From assembly GCA_973895155.1 (NCBI GenBank), contig OZ316894.1, positions 26,784,001-26,848,000 on the forward strand: DNA of 64,000 bases, read 5' to 3'. The translations under genes and the position numbers were made by a program. This document shows, one piece after another, positions 51,697-62,710 of this stretch. Position 1 is the first letter of the stretch; each line of letters opens with the position of its first letter. The notes beneath the pieces are model-generated. The model was not told where the DNA came from. It did no database searches and saw only the letters and a list, made by a program, of their open reading frames with translations. The stretch is from Marsupella aquatica. Taxonomy: Eukaryota; Marchantiophyta.

Positions 51697-54600
51697 CTAC
51701 AGACTAACACACTCTGATGGCCAGAGCACAAGAGATCCTACTGCATCTGCAATTATTTCCTGAGGTGGATCATCGTCTCTATTCGGAAATGGCAAATTAC
51801 AATCAGATACAATCACTGTAGTCAACAACACTACTACATGGTCATCCGGGACCACTTTGCCATGGAATTTTGCATGATCCGGTCGCAAAATGCCTGTACC
51901 CACACATACCTGCGAGTCATCCTCCCATGATAGAAGATTATGGACTGGCTCTGCTGTGGCTATCACCTCCACCTTACCCTGGCTGTTTTTCTTGGCTTTC
52001 CTGGGTGGCTTATACATGACATTATTCATACCTTGGTTGCGAGTCATGACTTTGGCACGAGTGTTTTGTGCTGGTGATCGAGAATTGGCTACACTCTTCT
52101 TCAAAGAATCTGCATCCATATTTGACACTTCTGATTGTGTAGCAGGATTTCCCTGCGACATCATCTCAGTATCTGCCAACATTGTACTTGCTTCAATTGA
52201 AGCATCTACAATCTTACTTGCATCCAATGTTGCTCCCAAGTTTCGACGTCGCTTCACCCTACTCCCACTTGGTTGAGAGTCTGTCAACTCTGCATCAACT
52301 ACAATTCAGTGTCATGTCCAACATAAGTCAATCACTCATCACATGTGCTAAATGTACATGTCACCAACCACAAAGTTGTCACTATCTCCTTACCATTATG
52401 AACAACCTTCTTCCCCTTCTTTGCCATTGCCATATGCTCCATGTCTGCTTCTGTTGATCAATAAACACACCACAATATTCAGGTTGAATCTATTAACCAC
52501 TGAATTGTTGCTCAACATTCATATAGAGGAATTTAAAGCATCAGCTTACCTGATACCTCCTTGGCTATGGTCACTGAGGCACTGGGCACATCTTTTTCAT
52601 TATTGCTCTTTGAATCACCTGATACATCAATCATGATGTCACTTCAGATCCCCGTTGATCCAACCAGTTCCGAGACCAGTTCTTACATAAAAGATTACCT
52701 CCAACTTGCTTAAGCTTCACAAACTCCATGCACTTTTCAAATGATTCATACTGGATTATAGCAGGTTACCTGTCTCATCAACCTTCTTGCCCTTCTGCTT
52801 ACTGATTACAGGGTCCTTCTCTACCTCCACTCTTCCTGCATTCAAACCATTCACTCAATTCATGAAAACTTACTTCTAACATTTGAACATAGGACACAAT
52901 GAACAATGGGCCGGTGTCATTTCCATACCTGTGTCAGATTTGCCAATTCCCTTTTTTGTTAACAAGGGCACACTTTGTACAATGTTGCCCTCATTGTTTG
53001 GTTGGGAACCACCCAATTTTTCAATCACAAGCTTGAAATTAGATTCCACTGATGCAAGAAGGTTCGCTACAGATGCCTCCACAATATCCAAACGATCAGC
53101 CAATTTACTTTCCACTCGAGGGAGTCCACACTCTAATGACTTCAACCGTTCACACATCTCTGTGAGAGTTGTAATAGTTCCCTGTCATAACACAGCTTAC
53201 ATATCTCAGATAACTGTCCCCAAGAACTGGTTGCTTACTTCCTACTACATTTCTTTCTGATGCTCAAGGCCAAATAGTCACAGAACATACAGAATTACAA
53301 CATAATCACCTGTTTGGAAGTTACACTTGTCACCTCACTCCTTTGTTTCATGAACTCCTCTCTCACTTCTTGTGCTGATGGTTCTTCACCTGTCAATTTC
53401 TTCTGCAGTCCACATCAACATACATATGAATGAAACCAAGTGTTGATTGTCAATGAAAATGTAATAATGGTAGCAAGATGATAAGTTTGAGGCTTACTAT
53501 CAGGCATGTCACTGCCTTACCAATTGTTCTTTCACTGGAGCATAACTTCCTCTCCCAGCCTGTGAAAGGTGTTTCACTTTGCCTCGAGCATTTGACATCA
53601 GTTCACTCTTGCTCTCTCCAGCCTCCGACATGAACCTTTTGATTAACCGTGTCCATTGATCCAGTTCCAATGATGGGGGTGGTGGCATTCTCCTGTTAGA
53701 ACCATTGTCTATCCACATCCTTTTCAACCTATGCCTCTCTTGTTTCAAAATCCTCATTGCATAATCTGATATGCAATCTTCAACTGGGCCCTTACCATCA
53801 TTACCAACATACTCCCACCGTTCAAGAATGTCCTTGCAGATAGCAGCCCAATCAGCTTTGTTCTGACTCCTAAACTCTGTAATGCTCAAATCTAACCAAC
53901 GCAATACTTCTCCTCTTAGGTCAGAATGCCAACGGTTCTTACCATCACATGTGGGAGTTATCCAACCTTCGGAATTCACTTCTACTTTACCAAATTTGTT
54001 ACTGTCTCCTGCCTTGGTACTCCCTGAAGCGCTACTAGGTGTCCCTCCACGGCCTGATCTCCCCCCACGGCCTGGATTGCATTGTCCAAACCTCCCTGGA
54101 GTCCCTGCACATTTACAGGATCCATTTATAGTCACGTACATTAGGTAAGTATGAATCATAAATCCCGCTGCCAAATATACAGTGGACTTCAGAGCAATTC
54201 TGCAATGACCAAGTTACCTCTCCCTTGGCGCATAGATGGTTCTGGACCACCTGTCCTATTGCTTTGTCTTGATGAATTAGGGGCGTTTCTCCCGCCTGTG
54301 AATGATTGCCTCCTATCTGAACGTGGATGGCCTTTGTTGTTTTCGTGATTGTCCCAATCAGAGTCTGCATACCAACAGGTACATGCCACACTCATGGACC
54401 TGTAAGATAAACTCTTTGCCCTAGCTACACATCAGATAAGTGCATATTGAGCTAAATCTCTACTACCATCACAAAATCACTAGCACAAGGCACTTACTTG
54501 TCCAATCATCCTCCTCACCTTTCCATTGCCCTCTGTACCCGTCTCTACCACGCTCTGGGTGTTCATATTCATCCCATCCATCTTCTGCTCCATCATAGTC

Positions 54601-54840
54601 ATCATCATAATCATCAGGCGTCCCTTGCCAATAACTCTGGCTCCTTCTAGGGTATGGATTATGTGATTTCTCTCTAGCTGCCCACCTACCTGGGACTTGA
54701 TGAGGGCCCTGTGCATCTTGCACAGGTGCATTTTTCTGTGAGCCCCCTGCATCTGGGTCTCCATCCATATCCAATCTTTCCTCTTCACCCCACTCTCCAA
54801 GCCCCATGTCTGTCTCCATGTCATCACCCTCTTCCCCCAT
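51697..54840 (-). CDS. Second (TNPA/Transposase_24-like) gene of CACTA Y, multi-exon
   Basis: The ATG at 54840 starts an acidic exon to about 54498 (donor GTAAGT). Exon 2 is 54364-54218 (acceptor TATGCAG, donor GTAACT). Exon 3, 54104-53521, holds GRGGRSGRGG and then EVLRWLDLSITEFRSQN, a tryptophan-rich helical region and HLSQAGRGSY. A small exon near 53400-53310 follows, then a predicted coiled coil near 53180-52930, and a last long exon ending at 51697 with VGTGILRPDHAKFHG and ADAVGSLVLWP. The terminal motif is familiar from plant En/Spm second proteins. Introns are short, with GT-AG ends. Its partner would be the TNP2 product and its target the subterminal repeats. Exon limits in the 3' half are approximate. 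Confidence 0.65.
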
Positions 54841-55017
54841 AGCTTCTGCACAGCACCCACAACCAAACAGGGAGAATCAGCACACTAAATTCAAAGTATC
54901 AATCAATTTCATGCATATCCAACTATCCTAAACATCATTCCAGGCAGCAATTCCCGTTATGTGACTCTGTGCAGGTAGTCATCCTCAACCTCATACTTGC
55001 CAATCGCCAGCTGTTGC

Positions 55018-58000
55018 CTATTGCAAATCATCAACCTCATCATATTCCATTTGCCCAGGTTCATCATATGTCTCTCTCAATGTTAAGGGGATGTAGTCAG
55101 TCCCTGCCCGAGTTGGAAGTACAGTCTCATGACTAGGATGCTCGAATGCAGCATGGTCATCCAAACTGAACTCTACTTTACTTCCATCCATCCGCCTGTT
55201 CCGTGCTTGGCTATGGCATACCACCCTCCAGCCATGTGACTCCTCCACATCTGCAAAGAAAGCCTGTTCAACTTGGCTAGGGAAAACAAAAGGCTCAGAC
55301 CATTCTGGTACTCTGGACCTAAAATTGGCCAACAAGAACCCATCATGATCACGCTTCATGGTGGCCCTTGGTCTCTGCCACTCTGATTTCACCCATGATC
55401 CCTTCATCAATATCACTGGGACACTTGTGTTACCATAATTCAACACCCAAATGTCGGTCAACTCCCCCACGTAACCCATCTTCATCCACCCCCTCTGTTC
55501 TTAAGAGGTTCTCTGCTCAAACACAGAAATCAAACCACAATCATATGATACACAATGGTCACCCTGCTCATCCCTCACTCGATAATGATTTCCATAAGCT
55601 CTCATCCGTTTGTAGGTCAGAATAGACAATCGTGGTGGCACAGATAGAAGATACAAATCCTTCTCCATATCTGGGTGATGTCTACTATGCTCTCGAATTG
55701 TCACCCGAATCCACTGCTCGAACTGTGGGAAGGGATCCTGCTGCCCAGAGTGTGCAGCTTTTTGCATATCATATTCCCTGCATTATGAGGTACAGGCATA
55801 GTTAGGTCTAAACAACACATGACAACCTAAGATCACCCTTGGAACAGACAAGAAGCATCACAACAAAGGCAAGTCAATTCAATCACTCACCTCCACCATG
55901 GTTGCATAGGCTCTGTGTTTGCCAGCACATATGAATGAGCCTTGTCTCGAATCGCAACAGGCAGCTGAACAGCACGTCCCACACCTTCAACAACCTCGCC
56001 ACTCACTCCATCATCTTCACCAGATTTCCAAACTCTTGTCATAGCTTCACCAGACCCAGCCATGTACTCTGTTAGGAATCCCAACGTCTCATCCTTAATG
56101 TACCCCAATGCCATGGAAGCCTCTGGCCTGTAGTATGTTCTCACATGACCTTTCAACAACTTCATGTATCGCTCCATAGGGTACATCCATCTGGTACTGA
56201 CTGGCCCATACTGCCCTAGCTCTTCTACCACATGGATTAGGAGATGAGTCATAACATCAAAGAAAGCAGGGGGGAAGTATATCTCCAAGTCACAGAGGAC
56301 ATAAGCAGCATCCTGCTTCAACTGCTCCAATCCTTGGGGATCCCACACTTTCACACATATACGGCGAAATACATTGCACAGTCGAAGAATGACATTACGG
56401 ACTGGTTTCTGCATGAGACCTCTGAGGCATAGGGGCAGAATGTGCTGCATCAACACATGGTAGTCATGTGTTTTCATACTGCCAAGTTTATTCTTTGTAA
56501 TATGCTTCTTGAAGGCACCAGCATAGCCAGAGGGCACTTTCAGACAGCTCAATCTATACAAGAATGTCTTCCATTCATCCTGTGTGCACACATAGGGAGC
56601 TTGGAACTTGAGAAGTACATTGGGATTGCTTGCATGGGGCTTCAACCAAAGGTGAGGGCGAATCCCCTTCTGTTGCATATCAGCTCGAACTGCTCCTGTA
56701 TCTTTCTCACCCGACAAGAACTTCAGCAAGCTCTCACAAATATTTTTCTCAATGTGCATGACGTCCACATTGTGTTTGCTGGGCTCGAATTCCTGCACTC
56801 CACAAAGCAAAGAATTCAACAACAGAAACACTAATTAACCACATAGGAGGATTGTAACCAACATCAATCCACCATTGCTCCAATCTAAAATTGCAATCAT
56901 ACAGGGGCTGGAGGCTAAGTACATTACCCTCCAGTACTCCAACTCCAAGTCCATCAAGGTCTGTCTTTTCACACTGTGTTTCACCACTGGATCCTCAGGT
57001 TCTCGATCAGTGGCACTTCTCTTGTCCCAATCAGCCTTCCTGGCTGCCCACCTCAGGACTTGCTCTCTGGTGACCCTCTGTGGTGGGCCACGAAGCTCTG
57101 TTTTGTTGTTGAAGTGTGCAATTTGAGACCGTGTGTGCCTGTAAGGATGATCAACAGGCAGATACCTTCTATGCCCCTGAAATTTCATACTGTGCAGGGC
57201 ATGCGACCACTCACTTGTCACATTTTTCCCACATGGTGTGCACCCCACATAGCCCTTTGTCACTCGTCCAGATATGATGCCATGGCCTGGGTAATCTGCT
57301 ATATCCAGCAAACAAATTGCATGCAGTCTAAAGGGGCTGGGTCGAAGAAGCCCCTTCAGAACATCATGGGTTAACACCCCTTCTATCCACAAAGTCTTCC
57401 ACTCTTCCACTGCTGGAGCCAACATGATATCTATGAATTGCTCGGTCACAGAAGTTGGTCCAGGGATTAACAGCACCATCATGACAAAAAACCTCTTTGT
57501 AGTCATCCATGGGGGAAGGTTGTAATTTAGCAGCGTAACCGGCCAACATGAATAACGGTTGTTTTTGTCTCCAAATGGGTTTACTCCATCCAGTGATAGA
57601 CCAAATCGAAAGTTCCGCTTCTCTGCAGCAAACTGTGGCCACCTCTCATCAACAAATTTCCAATGGTTGGAATCTCCAATGTGACGCTGCAGGCCATCAC
57701 TGCTCTTGTTATCAGGAGTCCATGTCATCAGCTTGGAAATGGCAGGGCATCTAAACAGACGTTGTAGTCTAGGAATGAGAGGAAAATGACGAAGAACCTT
57801 GGCAGGGTGTGTACATTTCCCTACATTCTTGTACCTGTGCTTACCACAATGAGGGCATGTCAATTTATCTGCATGCTCTTTGCGAAAGAGAACACACCCA
57901 TCAGGGCATGCGTCAATAGACACATAGTTCAGCCCAAGGTTAGACATCAATTTCCTAGCCTCGTACATATTTTTTGGAATTGAATTACCATCTGGTAACA

Positions 58001-58718
58001 CATTTCGGCGCAGGAAGGTCAACAACTCTGTCACAAATATATTGGGAACATTGTGATTGCCACAGATGTTCAACAACAACACGACAAAACCCAGCTTGGA
58101 GCAGTTTGACCCCTCGTAGATAGGAATGCAAGCTTCTTTGATGTGTTTTGGGCCCCCAAACACCCACTCCCTCTCTGCTGCACCTTCCCCAATGTCAAAG
58201 TCAGGTTGAGCTTGGCCGTCGCCAATGTGTGGCTGCGGTTCATTGTCCTCTTCTGATTCCACTGTGTCATAAAAAGCATCAAGGTCTTCAAAAATCTCTT
58301 GAACCATTCTTGGGACATCCATGCCACCGTCCTCAGTGACTGCCTCTGCATCTCCATCTTGGTCATCCACGTTCTCATGTTGGACCCCAGGACCATCCTC
58401 TGCACAGTCTATGTCCTGCTCTACGTAGTCTCTACGCCTAGCTGTATTAGAATCCACAAAGTCAGCTCTCCACTCTTCATCAGAGGAGTCTTCTTCTGCT
58501 GGTACATTCCAAACCCTCCACCGAGGGTGCCTTTCATGCCGCAGCAGGTGAAGGTGCACAGTGTTCAAACTCAACGACTTGAATCCTTGGCACTGTGTGC
58601 ATGGGCATCTCATCCTCCTACTCCTACCTTGGGCGGCCCGGGCTTGTTCACGCATCCACAATTTAGAATCATGATGCCTAATCCTAAATGGGTTGTGAAG
58701 AGGCAACCTTGGAGCCAT
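55018..58718 (-). CDS. TNP2-type CACTA transposase of Y (three exons, one premature stop)
   Basis: The ATG at 58718 (MAPRLPLHNPF) is preferred over an upstream GTG. Exon 1 (58718-56928) has a Cys-rich transposase-associated N-terminus (MRCPCTQCQGF, HLLRH), CPDGCVLFR, CPHCGKHRY, then the Transposase_21 core (SLDGVNPFGD, WPVTLLNYNLPPW, ICLLDIADYPGHG). A 134-bp intron with GT-AG ends (56927-56793) leads to exon 2 (56792-55891), DUF4218: HNVDVMHIEKNICESLL, WMYPMERYMKLLKG. Exon 3 (55777-55018), DUF4216, is broken by one TAA at 55501-55503 with the frame otherwise intact. The stop falls C-terminal to the core, so a truncated transposase could still be made. Confidence 0.85.
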
Positions 58719-59044
58719 CACTATACACACGCACTCAGCACCCTGTCATTTTATTATGCAAGTGAAAAATACACTTCCTGTTAAGGATTTCACCCCCGAC
58801 TGTACTTGCCAAAATACGTAACGTTCCAAAAAATCAAAAAAACAAAAAATATAGGTGCCTGAGTCATGTACCTATTCTCAAGTGAATGAGACAAAATTCC
58901 TAAATGTTTGAGGGTGTCAACTCCTCCGCTGTCCTCACATGTACTGCCTCTGCACGTACATCCATGACCATATCAGAGTCCAATCATGTATAGTCATAGA
59001 CACAGGTGCCAGGTGCGAGACCGGTGTGAGATGTCCTCATCTTA

Positions 59045-59578
59045 CTACCACATCAAATACGGATACCAATCCTGTTGTCGATGCCACTCAGCCCTGAGGT
59101 ACTCAGGCATGTACATTAAGTCATCAAGGTCTAAACCCTGCTCATGCCATGGTGGTCTTCGATCCGTGCCTACAAGCAGTGGCAGCAGTGCCCTCCATGG
59201 TGCACATGTTGCTACCAAGTCCCTCCACTGGGTACTAATTAGTCTATATTTGCAGATATCTTGTGCGCCAGACACCACAAGAACCCTCGGCCAGACATGT
59301 GTAAGAACTATATCATCTGCCAAATCAGGCAACAAGGAACCACCTACAGCATCGTGCTTGTCTAACTCATCTGCTGAAAAGTAAATGTCCTCTTCCGACT
59401 GTGCATCCTCATTCACCACAGCATTCACAACACATCCAAGGTCTGCAGGCATTATCTCGGATGGAGCTACACTCTGTCTGGTTACCAATCCACACAAGTA
59501 AGCCCAAGCAGTAGCCATGCACGATGCAACCCGTAGGAGGACCCTACATAGGGCCTGACGGTCTGGAAGAGGCAGCAT
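59045..59578 (-). CDS. F-box-like protein
   Basis: A single exon of 177 residues from ATG 59578. The C-terminal part shows an F-box-like pattern (LLPDLADDIVLTHVWPRVL followed by YRLISTQWRDLVATCAPWR). F-box proteins link substrates to SCF ubiquitin ligases through SKP1. No substrate-binding repeats follow, so it is short for a plant F-box protein. It lies about 330 bases upstream of the CACTA Y transposase on the same strand, with no stop or frame break. It could be a captured host gene or a small unrelated gene. Family assignment is by motif only. Confidence 0.5.
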   Translation of the reverse strand: MLPLPDRQALCRVLLRVASCMATAWAYLCGLVTRQSVAPSEIMPADLGCVVNAVVNEDAQSEEDIYFSADELDKHDAVGGSLLPDLADDIVLTHVWPRVLVVSGAQDICKYRLISTQWRDLVATCAPWRALLPLLVGTDRRPPWHEQGLDLDDLMYMPEYLRAEWHRQQDWYPYLMW

Positions 59579-59754
59579 ACCCACCAAAGTCTTCAGCCAA
59601 ACAGAGCCCAGCAAGTAGATTCACAGTCACACCCCACGCAGCAGGAAACAACAATCACTTCAACTGCGACCAACCATGACAAGATGAGTTAGTTCAAGGA
59701 TCACATTTATTACAAAATTGTGTTTTATACAAAAATATGAGGGACTCCTACTCC

Positions 59755-60603
59755 TCACTCTCTCCCACCTTTGCTAAGCATACATCTCCGCTGAATCTTG
59801 GAGGGCCAGGCCTCAAAAATATCAAAGTCCCAAGCATTCTGTCGCTTCCCTCTAGCTGCTGATTCCAGAAGCCAATCAGGGGAAAGCACCCAAAGATTGT
59901 TGTTCATGACAAAATCACGCACTGTTGTCTTAAAGAATTTTCTGCATATTTTCATGTATGACAGACCTACAACATGAGTGGAGGTTTCTGTTAGACTCTC
60001 CTCCACTGTCCCACCTAGCTCAACAACTATAGACTTGTACAGTCTGCACTTAGTCTCCCCAATTCCTTCTTCTGCAAATACCACACTGAACCCCTTCATA
60101 ATGGTATTTCTCTCCTTGCCATGCTCATTCAATATAGCATCTGCACGCATAGGATGGTGTCCTATGTTGACAACAGGTCCATATTGGACAGAAGCAAAGT
60201 TGGGTTTCTCTGCCGCTGCTTCATAGGCTTCCTTTTCAGCCAAAGCCTCTGTAGTGGCCTCCTCACTCTCCCACAACTCATATTGCTCAGTACTCTGTAC
60301 ACACCTATGTTTAACAGAATCGGTCAGCCAAGAGACTTCAACTACTTTTAGACCTTGGTTGGTAATGGCAGAATCAATGAAGGACCATGACCACTTGTTC
60401 ATCACATCCAGCCATGTCCCCGCAACAACATGTGTAGTCTGTGGAGTGATGTCCTTGACTTCAGTCCCATGGAACTCTGAGAATCGTTTTTGTACGATTG
60501 GCCAACTCACTTGGGTGAACCCATAGTGGCCAAGAATCAAAATGGCTTTGATTCCAGCCAACAGAGGCGGGTGGTCAACCTTTGTACGTTTCCTAGAGGC
60601 CAT
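59755..60603 (-). CDS. twin BRCT-like domain protein
   Basis: A single exon of about 282 residues. The ATG at 60603 (MASRKRTKVD) is preferred over an upstream GTG, and the start carries a basic nuclear-type signal. Two BRCT-like units are visible: the first at about 17-105 (HYGFTQVSWPIV, TTHVVAG, VVEVSWLTDSVKHR), the second at about 168-255 (CRLYKSIVVELGGTVEE, THVVG, WVLSPDWLLESAARGKR). The W...D and GG...TTHVV patterns are those of BRCT folds, which bind phosphoproteins in DNA-damage and replication complexes. It lies 177 bases upstream of the F-box-like ORF and shares strand and single-exon form with its neighbours. Its link to the transposon is inferred from position. Confidence 0.7.
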   Translation of the reverse strand: MASRKRTKVDHPPLLAGIKAILILGHYGFTQVSWPIVQKRFSEFHGTEVKDITPQTTHVVAGTWLDVMNKWSWSFIDSAITNQGLKVVEVSWLTDSVKHRCVQSTEQYELWESEEATTEALAEKEAYEAAAEKPNFASVQYGPVVNIGHHPMRADAILNEHGKERNTIMKGFSVVFAEEGIGETKCRLYKSIVVELGGTVEESLTETSTHVVGLSYMKICRKFFKTTVRDFVMNNNLWVLSPDWLLESAARGKRQNAWDFDIFEAWPSKIQRRCMLSKGGRE

Positions 60604-61201
60604 GTACACACGGGCCACCTAATCACTGCAGACCGGAAGATAATGCGTTCACCTGATAATCGGAGGGCCCTTAAAATGCTGCGTTTATAACTTGGTCCAG
60701 TCCAGTCGTCTGGTGAGTCTCTGCTCCGATTCCAAACGGGAGAAATATTGGGACAAACGTACTAGACACCTGCAAGCATGCACCTCATAGTTTGAATATG
60801 TGCCTTCACAATATTGAAGGTGACAAGTGCAATTGTTTTGTGATGCCACATACAGATGTTGTAAATGGGCAGACATTCAATGAGAATACAAAATGTTGGT
60901 ACACTTTAAGGGAATTCTCGCAAATTAAATAGCCTTGTAACTTATATGCTCATAATGAGAAGTCCTGATTTAATTTAAGCAGTGTCATGTAAGTCGTGAT
61001 CAAAATGATTGCAGAGTTAAAAAAGTTCCTAGAAGGCTTAAGGGCAGTTTTTGAAGGCATGTACCCAGGAACAAGTAATGAACTTAGGGTACTTGTTGCC
61101 TAAGCATCCTCTCCTACAGAGGTCCTTCTTCTCAAAATTGGAATGTCTGCAATCTCCAAGGTATCCACATCAGGTGCACTATGCATGTATATTATTCAGG
61201 T
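60604..61201. other. spacer between BRCT-like and PHD ORFs
   Basis: About 600 AT-leaning bases with only short open frames. It would hold the promoter of the BRCT-like gene and the 3' end of the PHD gene. No recognisable repeat or element end was seen. Confidence 0.4.
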
Positions 61202-61882
61202 TCAAAGCCAAGAAATGTGATCTCTCATGGGAGTGTGCAAAGTAGGATCTATGGCATGGCGATGACAATAGAAGATCCATCGATCAACACCATGTGTAGA
61301 GTGATCATAGATGTGTCTGTCACAAGCATAGCCTTCTGCTTGACGCTCCTTCAAACAATGAAAGTGCCACATGGTGGGACACCTAACACAGTGGACTATG
61401 TCCACCCAGAAATCTTCATCGTGCTGACCACATGCCTTGCACTTATGAAGTGGGCAAGCTGTGGCAAGATCGGGCAAACATGAAAAACAAAAGAACCTCA
61501 CACAATATCTGTCAGGGCATTTCCTAACAAGTGGTGGAGCATCAACAGAGCCCTCATAAGACCCCAACTTCCCACACTGTGCACACTTAGCCTGCTTCTC
61601 CAAACAATCAGTGCACATCCAGCCTCTCTGGTGTGCTGACGGGAGGCCCACCCCTGGACAGTTGTTTTCTGCAGCAAGGTCAGACTCCGGGTTGAGGTGG
61701 AAATGCCTCATGCAAGGGCCCTCACATATGGCTAAGCCACCACCATCGTCACAAATGGCACAACAATGAGCTGCCTTCTGGAAAATCTGACTTGCGGAGA
61801 AGTTACTACCATCTGGCCCAACTACACCTGTGTTGCTCACCTCTGTCCCCCGCTTCTTGGCTCGGATTTTAGGGCGTGCCAT
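61202..61882 (-). CDS. PHD-type zinc-finger protein resembling the EDM2 tandem PHD module
   Basis: A single exon of 226 residues from ATG 61882, with a basic N-terminus (MARPKIRAKKRG). Three Cys/His modules are seen: about 41-60 (CAICDDGGGLAICEG, CMRHFH), about 90-140 (CTDCLEKQAKCAQCGKLGS, RFFCFSC), and about 148-226 (CKACGQHDED, CVRCPTMWHFHC). It closes with IFYCHRHAIDPTLHTPMRDH. The order and the terminal IDP-L-TP-RDHI signature match what I recall of plant EDM2, a chromatin reader involved in silencing and in transcription through intronic transposons. Unlike EDM2, the long C-terminal part is missing. It stands upstream of the BRCT-like ORF on the same strand, possibly inside CACTA Y. It is probably a nuclear histone-tail reader (inference). 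Confidence 0.75.
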   Translation of the reverse strand: MARPKIRAKKRGTEVSNTGVVGPDGSNFSASQIFQKAAHCCAICDDGGGLAICEGPCMRHFHLNPESDLAAENNCPGVGLPSAHQRGWMCTDCLEKQAKCAQCGKLGSYEGSVDAPPLVRKCPDRYCVRFFCFSCLPDLATACPLHKCKACGQHDEDFWVDIVHCVRCPTMWHFHCLKERQAEGYACDRHIYDHSTHGVDRWIFYCHRHAIDPTLHTPMRDHISWL

Positions 61883-62710
61883 GCCTACGCATGAGACAGA
61901 TAGTACAATTTAGCAGAGTGCACGGACAATACAATTTAGTGCAGTGTACAAAAAGTACAGTGTAGCATATAGACTAGAGTGGCAATTGCTACTGCAATGA
62001 AATGTTCACACACATGTGCAGAGTAGACATACTTTTTGGTTTGTTGAGCCCACACTAAAAACTGATCCCCTCGTACAATAGCTCCACCTACACCTCAATT
62101 TTGTGGCTATGATTCACCAAAGGAGATCTGCAACAAGATTTAATGCATTTGAATCATATATAACAGTCGTGACATGTAAAACAGGCATTTTTTGAACAGG
62201 ATTGGTATCAAGCACTGTGATCAGGGTTGTAATTTATACATCCTAAATAGGCTATGATAGTGAATGAGACAAATAAGTTAGGCAGAAATCACTTTTTCCA
62301 GGTTATCACATGGCCCATTAATTCCAGTCTTTGAAAGGAGACTTTTAAGTGAGCTTGCTAGCCTCTTAAATTAGGATATTGTACTTAGTGCAGCCATAAT
62401 AGGATAAGTTATGTACTGTTGACCCTAAACCCTGGACCCAAAATTGGTCATAATTCAAAATCTTAAGTAAATATCCTCTCTGTTCAAGTCAAAGTGTTAA
62501 GTTATAGGTCAATGGTCTCTGGTTTGTGCATGCGGTGTGACAAGTGGTCCTCTAGAGCGTGTGATCCAAACATGTGTAGACACCAAAGTGACCGGTGGTG
62601 GGGTCTGGGAGGGCAGGACAAGTGACATCGCCAGGCACACTGCAGGATGGCGAGTGGTTCCAGATGATACATTGTGCTCTGTGAAAAAACCGACATCCAA
62701 GAGAACGGTC
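61883..62710. other. region between the PHD ORF and LTR F
   Basis: About 830 bases with no gene. Near 61900-61960 the words TACAATTTAG and GTACAGTGTAG recur (TACAATTTAGCAGAGTGCA, TACAATTTAGTGCAGTGTA). One AGTCTTT copy lies near 62325, weakly recalling the Y subterminal repeats. No CACTA right end was found. Confidence 0.4.

Larger units (their letters stand above)
45100..58718 (-). mobile_element. CACTA element Y (autonomous-type, right end not seen)
   Basis: The left terminus CACTAGTAGAAACC at 45100 is followed by dense AGTCGTT/AACGACT subterminal repeats. Both expected genes are present on the minus strand: a TNP2-type transposase (58718-55018) and a TNPA-like gene (54840-51697). A copia element sits between the left end and the genes. 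The matching GGTTTCTACTAGTG right end is not visible before LTR F at 62711, so Y either reaches past the window or was truncated. The coordinates given cover only the certain part; the three ORFs at 59045-61882 may also belong to Y. Confidence 0.78.

Noticed and set aside
56442-58784. Plus-strand frames opposite the TNP2 gene (for example 56442-56834, 58299-58784)
   Set aside because: They are antisense to well-conserved transposase exons and have no family signal of their own.
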